NCBI RefSeq assembly: GCF_016937515.1
Contig: NZ_JAFHKM010000002.1
Span: forward strand, 2,723,001-2,787,000
From: Cohnella algarum
GTDB lineage: Bacteria > Bacillota > Bacilli > Paenibacillales > Paenibacillaceae
Length of the DNA: 64,000 bases
Reading direction: 5' to 3'
The notes under the pieces were generated by a model. That model ran no database searches. It saw nothing but the letters and a program-made list of their open reading frames with translations, and was not told the origin of the DNA. The position numbers and the translations under genes were made by a program. This document shows, piece after piece, positions 1 through 7,651 of this stretch; position 1 is the first letter of the stretch, and each line of letters begins with the position of its first letter.

Positions 1-3
1 CGG

Positions 4-1032
4 ATGAGACTGGTCGATATCGAAGCGGTTGAGCCCGGGCAGACGCTCGGCAGGACGATTTTTTCGGCGAATGGGACGGTGCTTCTCTCCGCGGGCGTGC
101 AATTAACGGTATTTATGATTAGCACGCTTAAGCGGTTGGGCGTTACGATGGTCTACATAAGCGATCCGCTGTTTCAGGACGTGACGATCGAAGAAGTGTT
201 GTCGGAAAGCACGAAGCATGCGGTCATCCAGCAAATGTCGGAAGCGTTCGATGCGCTGCGGTCGGGCAAGACGTTCAACACGAAAGCGATCAGCACGACG
301 GTGGGCCAATTGCTCGAGGACGTCATGCGGAACCAAAACGTGCTCGTGCAGCTTTCGGACATCCGGACCGCCGATAATGCGGCGTACATTCACGCGATGA
401 ACGTCTGCATGATGTCCACGTTGGTCGGCCTGAATATGGGGCTCAACATGATCCAGCTCAAGGAGCTTGCGATCGGGGCGATGCTGCACGACATCGGAAA
501 GCTGGACGCCCCGGACAAGGAGCAGGAGGAAGGCCGGCTTCATCATGCTTGGCGCGGCTTCGAAATGCTGAAGATGAAGCGGGAGTACAGCCTGCTGACG
601 GCCCACGTCGCGTTCCAGCACCACGAATGGATCGACGGCACGGGGCAGCCGCGCGGGCTCGGAGGCGAAGAGATCCACCTGTACGCGAAGATCGTGGCCG
701 TAGCCAACGTGTACGACAATCTGCTGACGGATTTGTCCGAAGGAAGGCGGATTCTTCCGCACGAAGCGGTGGAACGGCTGAACGCGCTTTCCGGAACGCA
801 GCTTGAACGCGAGGTGCTGGTCGAGTTTTTGCGCATCGTTTCCGTTTATCCGAACGGGATCTCGGTGCGGCTGTCCAACCGTCAGACGGGCGTCGTCGTG
901 GGACAGCACCGGGGGCTGCCGGGCCGGCCGGTCGTGCGCGTCATCGACAAGGCGGGAGACGAAGCGGTCGGAGCGACGGAAATCGATTTGTCGCAGCACC
1001 CGACGATTTTCGTGGAAGCGGTGCTTCTGTAA
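4..1032 (+). CDS. HD-GYP domain protein, probable c-di-GMP phosphodiesterase
   Basis: This 342-residue soluble protein belongs to the HD-GYP group, which hydrolyses cyclic di-GMP in the cytoplasm. An N-terminal region of about 120 residues without a recognised fold precedes the HD domain. The metal-binding HD pair is visible at residues 162-163 (LHDIGK), followed by HHE at 206-208 and the signature loop DGTGQP at 211-216. In most members the loop reads GYP, so the tyrosine is replaced by glutamine here. The ATG at position 4 gives a natural-looking N-terminus, but the window begins three bases earlier, so a longer 5' end cannot be excluded. The metal-binding residues look intact; activity is inferred from the family. 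Confidence 0.85.
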   Translation: MRLVDIEAVEPGQTLGRTIFSANGTVLLSAGVQLTVFMISTLKRLGVTMVYISDPLFQDVTIEEVLSESTKHAVIQQMSEAFDALRSGKTFNTKAISTTVGQLLEDVMRNQNVLVQLSDIRTADNAAYIHAMNVCMMSTLVGLNMGLNMIQLKELAIGAMLHDIGKLDAPDKEQEEGRLHHAWRGFEMLKMKREYSLLTAHVAFQHHEWIDGTGQPRGLGGEEIHLYAKIVAVANVYDNLLTDLSEGRRILPHEAVERLNALSGTQLEREVLVEFLRIVSVYPNGISVRLSNRQTGVVVGQHRGLPGRPVVRVIDKAGDEAVGATEIDLSQHPTIFVEAVLL

Positions 1033-1047
1033 CGGCCGGAAAGCGAT

Positions 1048-1077
1048 TTGATCTGGCGCTCGGAGCCGTGCTATCAT
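1048..1077 (+). promoter_or_regulatory. sigma-A-type promoter for yneF
   Basis: TTGATC (1048-1053) and TATCAT (1072-1077) are separated by 18 bp. They lie in the gap between the HD-GYP gene and yneF. Confidence 0.5.
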
Positions 1078-1143
1078 AGGTAGGTTGCGTCGGACAAGCG
1101 TCTTCGCAACGGCAAAATTTTTCGTAAGTCGGAGGGGAACGAA

Positions 1144-1371
1144 GTGAGCGCTTGGAACATCGTAATTCCGATCGTGACGCTTATCGTCGGCGCGGTGCTC
1201 GGATTTATTTTCGGGGTATTCTACTTGAGAAATCAAATGACCCGCATGCAAAACGACCCGGAAATGCTGCAAAAGATGGCGAAGCAGATGGGCTACAATA
1301 TGAATAAGCAGCAGCTGCAGAAAGCGCAGCAAATGCTGAGCAAACAAAACGGCAAACCCCGGCGCAAATAG
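1144..1371 (+). CDS. yneF: YneF family small membrane protein (UPF0154)
   Basis: A 75-residue protein with one N-terminal membrane segment (about residues 5-26, rich in Ile, Val and Gly), followed by a charged, glutamine-rich cytoplasmic tail. The tail sequence RNQMTRMQNDPEMLQKMAKQ is characteristic of the YneF/UPF0154 family found across Bacilli. The function of the family is not established. The start is a GTG preceded by GGAGGGGA at about 8 bp. A sigma-A-type promoter lies about 70 bp upstream, so it is probably transcribed on its own or with folE. Confidence 0.88.
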   Translation: MSAWNIVIPIVTLIVGAVLGFIFGVFYLRNQMTRMQNDPEMLQKMAKQMGYNMNKQQLQKAQQMLSKQNGKPRRK

Positions 1372-1450
1372 AAGAAGGCCGGGCGCGAGTCGCAGAGAAC
1401 GCGAGCCCCGTACGTTCGGGACGCAGCTGCGGCGATAAGGAGGAAGATCG

Positions 1451-2044
1451 GTGGCCGGATTGAAGGATTATACGAATACCGCCGTTTCGCGCAATCGCGA
1501 GCAGATCGAACACCACGTTCGGGAAATATTGAAGCTGATCGGGGAGGATGTCGAGCGCGAAGGCCTGCTCGATACGCCGGCCCGCGTGACGCGGATGTAC
1601 GAGGAAATATTCGCGGGCTACGAAGTCGATCCGCGCGACGTGCTCGGCGTGACGTTCGACGAAAAGCACGAGGAGCTCGTCATCGTCAAGGATATCGTTT
1701 ACTACAGCCAGTGCGAGCACCATATGGCGCCGTTTTTCGGCAAAGCCCATATCGGCTATATTCCAAGCGGCAAAATCGCGGGCCTGAGCAAGCTGGCCCG
1801 GCTCGTGGAGGCGGTCACCCGCAGGCTGCAGGTGCAGGAGCGGATCACGTCGCAAATCGCCGACATTCTCGAGGAGTCGCTCGATCCGCACGGCGTCATG
1901 GTCGTCGTCGAAGGCGAGCATCTGTGCATGTGCTCCCGCGGCGTCAAGAAGCCGGGAAGCAAAACGGTAACGTCGGCCGTGCGCGGCCAGTTCCGCAACA
2001 GCTCGGCGCTGCGATCGGAATTTTTGTCGTTGATCAAAGAGTAG
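1451..2044 (+). CDS. folE: GTP cyclohydrolase I
   Basis: FolE converts GTP to 7,8-dihydroneopterin triphosphate, the first step of folate (tetrahydrofolate) synthesis. The 197-residue length is normal for the family. The zinc and active-site motif CEHHMAPF is present near residue 90, and the second zinc cysteine follows in the CMCSRGV motif near residue 157. It starts at GTG, 8 bp after an AAGGAGGA ribosome site. An intrinsic terminator follows directly. No other folate genes are adjacent, so it appears to be a stand-alone unit or a short operon with yneF. Confidence 0.97.
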   Translation: MAGLKDYTNTAVSRNREQIEHHVREILKLIGEDVEREGLLDTPARVTRMYEEIFAGYEVDPRDVLGVTFDEKHEELVIVKDIVYYSQCEHHMAPFFGKAHIGYIPSGKIAGLSKLARLVEAVTRRLQVQERITSQIADILEESLDPHGVMVVVEGEHLCMCSRGVKKPGSKTVTSAVRGQFRNSSALRSEFLSLIKE

Positions 2045-2054
2045 GAAAAAAAGG

Positions 2055-2084
2055 CCAAGCGGTCGGATGCCGCTTGGTTTTTTG
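2055..2084 (+). terminator. intrinsic terminator after folE
   Basis: The stem CCAAGCGG/CCGCTTGG is followed by six T residues. Confidence 0.9.
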
Positions 2085-2110
2085 TTGAGGTTGATTTCGG
2101 ACCTCCGCGG

Positions 2111-2365
2111 ATCCGTTGAGTTTGGGCTACATCTCAATCTCCAAACGCGTGCAGCCGCGCGCAGTTGGGTAAAAATGACTCACCTTACCGCCTCCGTTTG
2201 CGCGCCGTCGCTCCGGTTGAGTCGTGACGACTCATCTCAACCCGCCAAACGCACGGAGCCGCGCGCAGTTGGGTAAAAATGACTCACCTTGCCGCCTCCG
2301 CGCAAACTCTGTCGCTCCAGTTGAGTCGTGACGACTCATCTCACCCCGCCAAATGCATGCAGCCG
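2111..2365. repeat. 52/104-bp tandem repeat array, locus A
   Basis: Five consecutive half-units alternate between two types with starts at 2117, 2166, 2218, 2270 and 2322, a period of about 52 bp. Type 1 carries the perfect palindrome TGAGTCGTGACGACTCA (at 2218 and 2322; the copy at 2117 is degenerate). Type 2 carries TGGGTAAAAATGACTCA. The array fills the gap between the folE terminator and the convergent GNAT gene. The same family recurs at 33.7 and 49.3-52.7 kb. Nothing else is seen in this stretch. Confidence 0.85.
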
Positions 2366-2419
2366 GCACGCAATTGAAGGACAAGCCGGGCAAAAAAGCC
2401 GGACACCCGGCATCCGGTT

Positions 2420-3277
2420 TCACCCGCAGCCTCTCCTGCGGTACCAATAAGCGTAGACGGTTCGGAAGCCCAGCTTGTCGTAAAGGCGAACGGCCGGAGC
2501 GTTGGCCTGAACGACCTGCAAGTAGCCGGTATCGGCTCCGCAAGCAGCTCCCCAATGCAAAATGTGCAGCAGCAGCTGCTCCCCGAATCCCCGATTGCGG
2601 CATTCCGGATTCGTCACGATTTCATACAGCCCGACATAGCGGTCCTCGACGACGCCCATGCCGCAAGCGACGGGCTTTCCTTCGCAAAACAAGGTGAAAA
2701 AGCCTTTGGCGTCGGGCGCCGCTTCCATGATTCGGCGGGCGGCCGACGTCTGCTCGGGCGAATAGTCGAGCCACTCGGAAACAAGCTCCATCCAGCGCAC
2801 GGAAGGAGACCGCTCTACGCCAATGTCGTCCGTCTTCGGCTGCGGCAGTCCGGCGAGAGCCGCCGACTTAACGGCCGAAGGTTCGAGGAGGTCGTACCCG
2901 AACGACTGAAGCAAGCCGTCCAGATGCCGGGAGGCGGCAAAAGGCGTTATTTTAAACACGGCCGGAAGACCCGCGTTACGGTAAATTTCCTCGCAGGCTC
3001 CGATTTTTTCTTGCAGCGTTCGTCCGGTTTCCGCCGGCGGGCCCCAAAGCGGCTGAACGGAGTTGGCCCGTTTCGTGAAGCCCTCGGACAACCGGATGAG
3101 CCAGCCGTCGCGGACGAACTGGCGCAATCCCGGCCATGCGTTCAAGGTCAGCTGTTCGATGCGTTCGCCCTCGATTTGATGCCGGTTCGGCGCCGGAGCT
3201 TTCGTTCCGGAAGCTTCGTTCAAGCGATCCGGCTCCGCCGAACGGCTGCATTGGTCGATCACGCACGTCACTTCCAT
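2420..3277 (-). CDS. GNAT family N-acetyltransferase
   Basis: A 285-residue acetyltransferase of the GNAT superfamily, which moves an acetyl group from acetyl-CoA to an amine; the substrate cannot be told. The N-terminal half contains the block DGWLIRLSEGFTKRANSV, typical of a two-lobed GNAT subgroup. The C-terminal lobe has the acetyl-CoA loop region (NPECRNRGFGEQLLLHIL, about residues 220-240) and the late motif NAPAVRLYDKLGFR. It is a single gene, convergent with folE across repeat array A and transcribed toward it. An AT-rich palindromic stretch lies directly upstream. Confidence 0.87.
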   Translation of the reverse strand: MEVTCVIDQCSRSAEPDRLNEASGTKAPAPNRHQIEGERIEQLTLNAWPGLRQFVRDGWLIRLSEGFTKRANSVQPLWGPPAETGRTLQEKIGACEEIYRNAGLPAVFKITPFAASRHLDGLLQSFGYDLLEPSAVKSAALAGLPQPKTDDIGVERSPSVRWMELVSEWLDYSPEQTSAARRIMEAAPDAKGFFTLFCEGKPVACGMGVVEDRYVGLYEIVTNPECRNRGFGEQLLLHILHWGAACGADTGYLQVVQANAPAVRLYDKLGFRTVYAYWYRRRGCG

Positions 3278-3285
3278 TCGCTTCA

Positions 3286-3317
3286 GTATAATTATACACT
3301 ACTAATTATAATTATAC
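3286..3317. promoter_or_regulatory. AT-rich palindromes upstream of the GNAT gene
   Basis: GTATAATTATAC (3286-3297) is a perfect 12-bp palindrome. Most of it is repeated as ATAATTATAC at 3308-3317. The block stands out in high-GC sequence and probably combines the -10 region of the GNAT promoter with an operator. Confidence 0.4.
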
Positions 3318-3339
3318 GGAAACAATTTTCAACCCCCGG

Positions 3340-4068
3340 CTACATTCGGCACACTTCCTTCGGACAGCTTTCGCACCGGCAAATTTTTCGCAAATAGTCC
3401 ATGTCTTTGACGACCAGGTAACCGTCCTTGACGAGAATGACGTTTTCCTTGCGGTACTCGGACAGCATTCGATTGACGCATTCCCTTGACGCTCCGATCA
3501 TATCCGCGAGCTCGGTATGGTTGATTTTCAACGAAATCAACGTTCCGTCGCTGTCGGGAACGCCGTTGGAATTGCACAAGCGGATAAGCAGCGAGCAGAG
3601 CGCCCCGGATTTTCCGTAAAGCATAAGGTCCCGAAATTTCGTTTGGGTCATCCGGTGCATCAGACCCATCCACTTCATGAATTCGATGGCAAAATCGCCG
3701 TGCTGCCACAGCAGCACTTCAAGATCGGCCATCTGGATCAGCCCGATTTCCCCGGGTTCGATCACTTCGGCGTTAAACGAGTGAACCGGCTTGCCGGACG
3801 GATCGGGCTGGCCGTACAGATCTCCGTTTTGGAGCAGATAAAGCGTGATGTGGCGTCCGTTGTCCGACGTTTTCGTAATGCGAAGCCGGCCGCTGCGGAC
3901 GAACAGGAGTTTGTCGGCAGGATCGCCTTCCCAGAACAGGACGGTGCCTTTTTCGATCGTTTTGCGGTACATGATGCTCTGAAGCTTGGCAAAGCTGTCG
4001 GCGGAAAAACACCGGGCCGTTCCTTCCGTACCTTCGTTGCAAATCGGGATTCGGGCGGTCGGGTTCAT
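3340..4068 (-). CDS. fnr: Fnr-type oxygen-sensing transcriptional regulator (Crp/Fnr family)
   Basis: A 242-residue Crp/Fnr regulator with an N-terminal cyclic-nucleotide-binding-like beta barrel, a dimerisation helix near residues 115-135 and a C-terminal winged helix. The recognition-helix region reads MIGASRECVNRMLSEYR. The C-terminus carries C232-x2-C235-x4-C240 (plus C230). This is the spacing of the cysteines that hold the [4Fe-4S] cluster in Bacillus subtilis Fnr, unlike the N-terminal cysteines of E. coli FNR. It is therefore most likely an anaerobic activator. The start is ATG 4068, 9 bp after GGAG; an upstream GTG at 4077 lies too close to that site. The gene is divergent from the MobA-like gene, adhE and pflBA, which it probably controls. 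Confidence 0.88.
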   Translation of the reverse strand: MNPTARIPICNEGTEGTARCFSADSFAKLQSIMYRKTIEKGTVLFWEGDPADKLLFVRSGRLRITKTSDNGRHITLYLLQNGDLYGQPDPSGKPVHSFNAEVIEPGEIGLIQMADLEVLLWQHGDFAIEFMKWMGLMHRMTQTKFRDLMLYGKSGALCSLLIRLCNSNGVPDSDGTLISLKINHTELADMIGASRECVNRMLSEYRKENVILVKDGYLVVKDMDYLRKICRCESCPKEVCRM

Positions 4069-4169
4069 TCGCGGCACGCTCCTTCAGTTCGGATACTCTT
4101 ATTGTAAAGGAATCCCGCAGTGGGATTTATGAGGGGAATGACTGAATCTGCGGGGGAAATTCCCTGATT

Positions 4170-4222
4170 TTGACCGGAAATGATCTACATCACTGCGGCC
4201 GGCCGACTTTATCGGGTTTAAT
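4170..4222 (+). promoter_or_regulatory. Fnr box and class II promoter for the MobA-like gene
   Basis: TGAT-N4-ATCA at 4181-4192 (also readable as xxTGA-N6-TCACx) is an Fnr-type dyad centred at 4186.5. A -10-like TTTAAT sits at 4217-4222. That predicts a start near 4228 and places the box at about -41.5, the classic class II activator position. Confidence 0.55.
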
Positions 4223-4258
4223 CGTTTCAGGAAACCTTGAAGAAAGGAGCTGCCCAAA

Positions 4259-4915
4259 ATGCCGACGCAACCGTCCGAAAGCATCCCGCCTTCGCGGGAT
4301 GTATCCGCGGAACCGCCCGTAAGCGGAATTATTCTCGCGGGAGGCCGCAGCCGGGTGAAGCGCGGAGAGCTGAAGGCGTTATGGCCGATCGACGGGGAGC
4401 CGCTGCTGGCAAGGCAAATCCGTTTGATGAGGTCCTGGTGCAAGGAAATCATGGTGGTCACCGACACGCCGCGCTTGTATTTGCCGCTCGTCCCCGCGGA
4501 TGTCCGCATCGTCACCGATTACGCGAAGGGAAAAGGGCCGCTGGGCGGCATGGCGGCAGGGTTGTCGCTCGCGCAGCTCCCCTATGCGTGGATCGTCGGC
4601 AGCCGCATGGCGGATTTGTCCGTTCCGGCCGCCCGGCTGCTGCTGGCGCGCTGCGCAGCCGGACGAAAGGAGGCGGTGTGGCCGTCGGATTCGAGCGGGC
4701 CGTATCCGCTGCACGGCATATACGCCTGCGCGAGCGCCGGCCGCGTCGTCCGGTTGTTCGAGGAAGGCCGGCGAGGGCTGGCGGATTTGCCGAGATTTCT
4801 GCTCTGGGACGAGGTGACGGAAAACGAATTCGCCCGGCACGGCATCGCATTCGATTTTGTCCGCGAGCGGGCCGCCGGCGGCGCCGTTTATCCTTTTCCG
4901 GCCGACCGAAGGTAA
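4259..4915 (+). CDS. MobA-like molybdopterin nucleotidyltransferase, altered active site
   Basis: A 218-residue NTP-transferase-fold protein of the MobA kind (MobA attaches GMP to molybdopterin). The N-terminal nucleotide loop LAGGRSRVKRGELKAL is recognisable at residues 24-39, and GPLGGMAAGLS and YPLHGIYA resemble MobA segments. The aspartate of the family's C-D-x-P motif, which binds magnesium, is replaced: the segment reads VGSRMADL. The C-terminal NVNTPED-type motif is also absent. It may therefore be a diverged paralogue with another nucleotide substrate, or weakly active. The start is ATG 4259 after GAAAGGAGC. An Fnr-type box upstream links it to anaerobic expression. Confidence 0.65.
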   Translation: MPTQPSESIPPSRDVSAEPPVSGIILAGGRSRVKRGELKALWPIDGEPLLARQIRLMRSWCKEIMVVTDTPRLYLPLVPADVRIVTDYAKGKGPLGGMAAGLSLAQLPYAWIVGSRMADLSVPAARLLLARCAAGRKEAVWPSDSSGPYPLHGIYACASAGRVVRLFEEGRRGLADLPRFLLWDEVTENEFARHGIAFDFVRERAAGGAVYPFPADRR

Positions 4916-4923
4916 AAATCCAT

Positions 4924-4967
4924 TGTGACGCCGGTCATAGCGGGCGGGAATTCCGGCGATTTATGCT
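4924..4967 (+). promoter_or_regulatory. Fnr box and class II promoter for adhE-pflB-pflA
   Basis: TGTGA-N6-TCATA (4924-4939) matches the Bacillus Fnr consensus TGTGA-N6-TCACA at nine of ten positions. TATGCT at 4962-4967 can serve as the -10. The predicted start near 4973 puts the box centre at about -41.5. Confidence 0.65.
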
Positions 4968-5014
4968 GTAACCGTAAGAGTCCAGAGGTTTATCTTTTGG
5001 GGAGGCGGAGGCTT

Positions 5015-7618
5015 ATGACGGTAAAAGAGAGCCGAGCGCAGCCGAACGCGGCGGCCGATCAGGCGAACGCTCTCGTCGCGAGGGCGCATCAGGCGATGGA
5101 GGCGTATTTGCGCCTCGATCAGGAACGAATCGATGCCATCGTGCAGGCCATGGCGCTGGCGGGTTTGAACCGCCACATGGAGCTCGCGAAGCTTGCCGTG
5201 GAGGAGACGGGACGCGGCGTGTACGAGGACAAAATCACGAAAAACATGTTCGCGACCGAGTCCGTCTATCACAGCATCAAATACGACAAGACGGTCGGGG
5301 TGATCGAAGACAATCCTTACGAGAGCTACCAGAAGGTCGCGGAGCCGGTCGGCGTCATCGCCGGGGTGACTCCGGTGACGAACCCGACGTCGACGACGAT
5401 GTTCAAATCGCTGATCGCGGCCAAAACGCGAAATCCGATCATTTTCGCGTTTCATCCGTCCGCGCAGCGCTCGAGCGCCGCGGCGGCGCAAACGCTGCGC
5501 GACGCGGCCGTCAAGGCGGGCGCGCCGGAGCATTGCATCCAGTGGATCGAATCCCCGTCCGTGGAAGCGACGCAGGCGCTCATGAACCATCCCGGCGTAG
5601 CGCTCGTGCTCGCCACCGGAGGCTCCGCGATGGTGAAGGCGGCGTACAGCACCGGCAAGCCGGCGCTCGGGGTCGGACCCGGGAACGTGCCGTGCCTGAT
5701 CGAGAAATCCGCCGATTTGAAGCAGGCGGTGACCGACCTCATCTTGTCCAAGACGTTCGACAACGGCATGATTTGCGCGTCCGAGCAGGCGGTTATCGTG
5801 GAGGAGGCCGTGTACGACCAGGTCCGCAAGCTGATGATCGAGTACGGCTGTTACTTTTTGAACAAGGAAGAGACGGAGGCCGTGTCGAGGCTGGTGATCA
5901 ACCCGGAAAAATGCGCCGTGAACGCGGCCATCGTCGGCCAGCCCGCGGAGCGCATCGCCGAATTGGCGGGCGTCGAGGTTCCGCCGGGAACGAAAATTCT
6001 CGTGGCCGAGCTGGGCGGCGTCGGGGACGCCTGGCCGCTTTCCGCCGAGAAGCTGAGTCCGGTGCTCGCCTGCTACAAAGTGTCGACCGTGCACCAGGGC
6101 ATCGCCAGAGCGGCGGAAGTCGTGGCCTACGGCGGCATGGGGCACTCCTCGGTCATCCATTCCCGCAACGAGGAGGCGATCGCCGCGTTCGCGAGGCGTT
6201 TGCAAACGGGACGCGTCATTGTGAACGCCCCGTCGACGCACGGCGCGATCGGCGACATTTACAACACGAACCTGCCGTCCCTCACGCTCGGCTGCGGTTC
6301 GTACGGGCACAACTCGACGACGGCGAACGTAACGGCGGTCAATTTGATCAACGTGAAAAGGGTGGCGAGGCGTACGCTGAACATGCAATGGTTCAAAGTG
6401 CCTCCGAAGGTGTATTTCGAGCGGGGGGCGACGCAATATCTGGAGAAAATGCCGGACATCTCGCGGGTGCTGATCGTCACCGACGCGACGATGGCGCAGC
6501 TCGGCTACGTGGAGAAGGTCGAGTACTATTTGCGCAAGCGGAAAACACCGGTCAGCATCGAAGTGTTTGCCGACGTGGAGCCCGATCCGTCGACCGATAC
6601 GGTCGACAAAGGCACGGCGCTGATGCGGGCGTTCCGGCCGGACTGCATCGTGGCGCTCGGCGGGGGCTCGCCGATGGACGCCGCGAAGGCGATGTGGCTG
6701 TTCTACGAATACCCGGACACCGAATTCGACGCGCTCAAGCAAAAATTTCTCGACATCCGCAAACGGGTGTACAAATATCCGCGGCTCGGCTACAAGGCGA
6801 AATTCGTCGCCATTCCGACGACGTCCGGCACCGGCTCCGAAGTGACCTCGTTCGCCGTCATTACGGACAAAAACAAAGGAAATACGAAATACCCGCTCGC
6901 CGATTACGAGCTGACGCCGGACGTGGCGATCGTCGACCCGGAATTCGTTTACAGCTTGCCGAAGACGGCCGTCGCGGACACGGGGATGGACGTCCTGACG
7001 CACGCGATCGAAGCGTACGTGTCGGTCATGGCGAACGATTATACGGACGGGCTCGCGCTGCAGGCGATCCGGCTCGTCTTCGACAACCTGGAACGTTCGT
7101 TCCATACTTCGGATTCGCAAGCTCGTGAAAAAATGCACAATGCCTCGACAATCGCCGGAATGGCGTTCGCCAACGCTTTTCTCGGGATCAACCACAGCCT
7201 GGCTCACAAATGGGGAGGGCAGTACCGTACGGCGCACGGGCGGACGAACGCGATTTTGATGCCGCACGTCATCAAATACAACGCCGGAAAGCCGACCAAA
7301 TTCGCGTCGTTTCCGAAGTACGGCCACTTCATCGCCGACGAGCGGTATGCCGATATCGCCCGGCTGCTGGGGCTTCCGGCGAAGACGACGGAGGAGGGCG
7401 TCGGAAGCCTGATCGCGGCGGTGCGGAAGCTGAACCGCTCGCTCGGCATTCCCGAGAAATTCGCCGATCTCGGCATTCCGGCGAGCGACTTCGAGTCGCG
7501 CGTCGACGAGCTCGCGGACCGCGCGTTCGAGGACCAGTGCACGACGGCCAATCCGCGGATGCCGCTCGTGACGGAGCTGGCGGACATTTACCGGAACGCA
7601 TACTACGGCAGATTTTAA
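5015..7618 (+). CDS. adhE: bifunctional acetaldehyde-CoA/alcohol dehydrogenase
   Basis: AdhE reduces acetyl-CoA to acetaldehyde and then ethanol with NADH, regenerating NAD during fermentation. The 867-residue protein has an N-terminal aldehyde dehydrogenase half with the catalytic cysteine in NGMICASEQAV, then a C-terminal iron-dependent alcohol dehydrogenase half with GGGSPMDAAKAMW, SGTGSEVTSF and the metal-site region DTGMDVLTHAIEAY. I chose ATG 5015 because GGGGAGGCGGAGG lies just upstream. A longer frame from GTG 4925 would begin inside the predicted Fnr box and has no ribosome site. It is followed by pflB after 33 bp, so ethanol and formate production are probably co-induced under anoxia. 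Confidence 0.97.
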   Translation: MTVKESRAQPNAAADQANALVARAHQAMEAYLRLDQERIDAIVQAMALAGLNRHMELAKLAVEETGRGVYEDKITKNMFATESVYHSIKYDKTVGVIEDNPYESYQKVAEPVGVIAGVTPVTNPTSTTMFKSLIAAKTRNPIIFAFHPSAQRSSAAAAQTLRDAAVKAGAPEHCIQWIESPSVEATQALMNHPGVALVLATGGSAMVKAAYSTGKPALGVGPGNVPCLIEKSADLKQAVTDLILSKTFDNGMICASEQAVIVEEAVYDQVRKLMIEYGCYFLNKEETEAVSRLVINPEKCAVNAAIVGQPAERIAELAGVEVPPGTKILVAELGGVGDAWPLSAEKLSPVLACYKVSTVHQGIARAAEVVAYGGMGHSSVIHSRNEEAIAAFARRLQTGRVIVNAPSTHGAIGDIYNTNLPSLTLGCGSYGHNSTTANVTAVNLINVKRVARRTLNMQWFKVPPKVYFERGATQYLEKMPDISRVLIVTDATMAQLGYVEKVEYYLRKRKTPVSIEVFADVEPDPSTDTVDKGTALMRAFRPDCIVALGGGSPMDAAKAMWLFYEYPDTEFDALKQKFLDIRKRVYKYPRLGYKAKFVAIPTTSGTGSEVTSFAVITDKNKGNTKYPLADYELTPDVAIVDPEFVYSLPKTAVADTGMDVLTHAIEAYVSVMANDYTDGLALQAIRLVFDNLERSFHTSDSQAREKMHNASTIAGMAFANAFLGINHSLAHKWGGQYRTAHGRTNAILMPHVIKYNAGKPTKFASFPKYGHFIADERYADIARLLGLPAKTTEEGVGSLIAAVRKLNRSLGIPEKFADLGIPASDFESRVDELADRAFEDQCTTANPRMPLVTELADIYRNAYYGRF

Positions 7619-7651
7619 CCGGATTCCCGATTTTATTTGGAGGTGCTTGAC

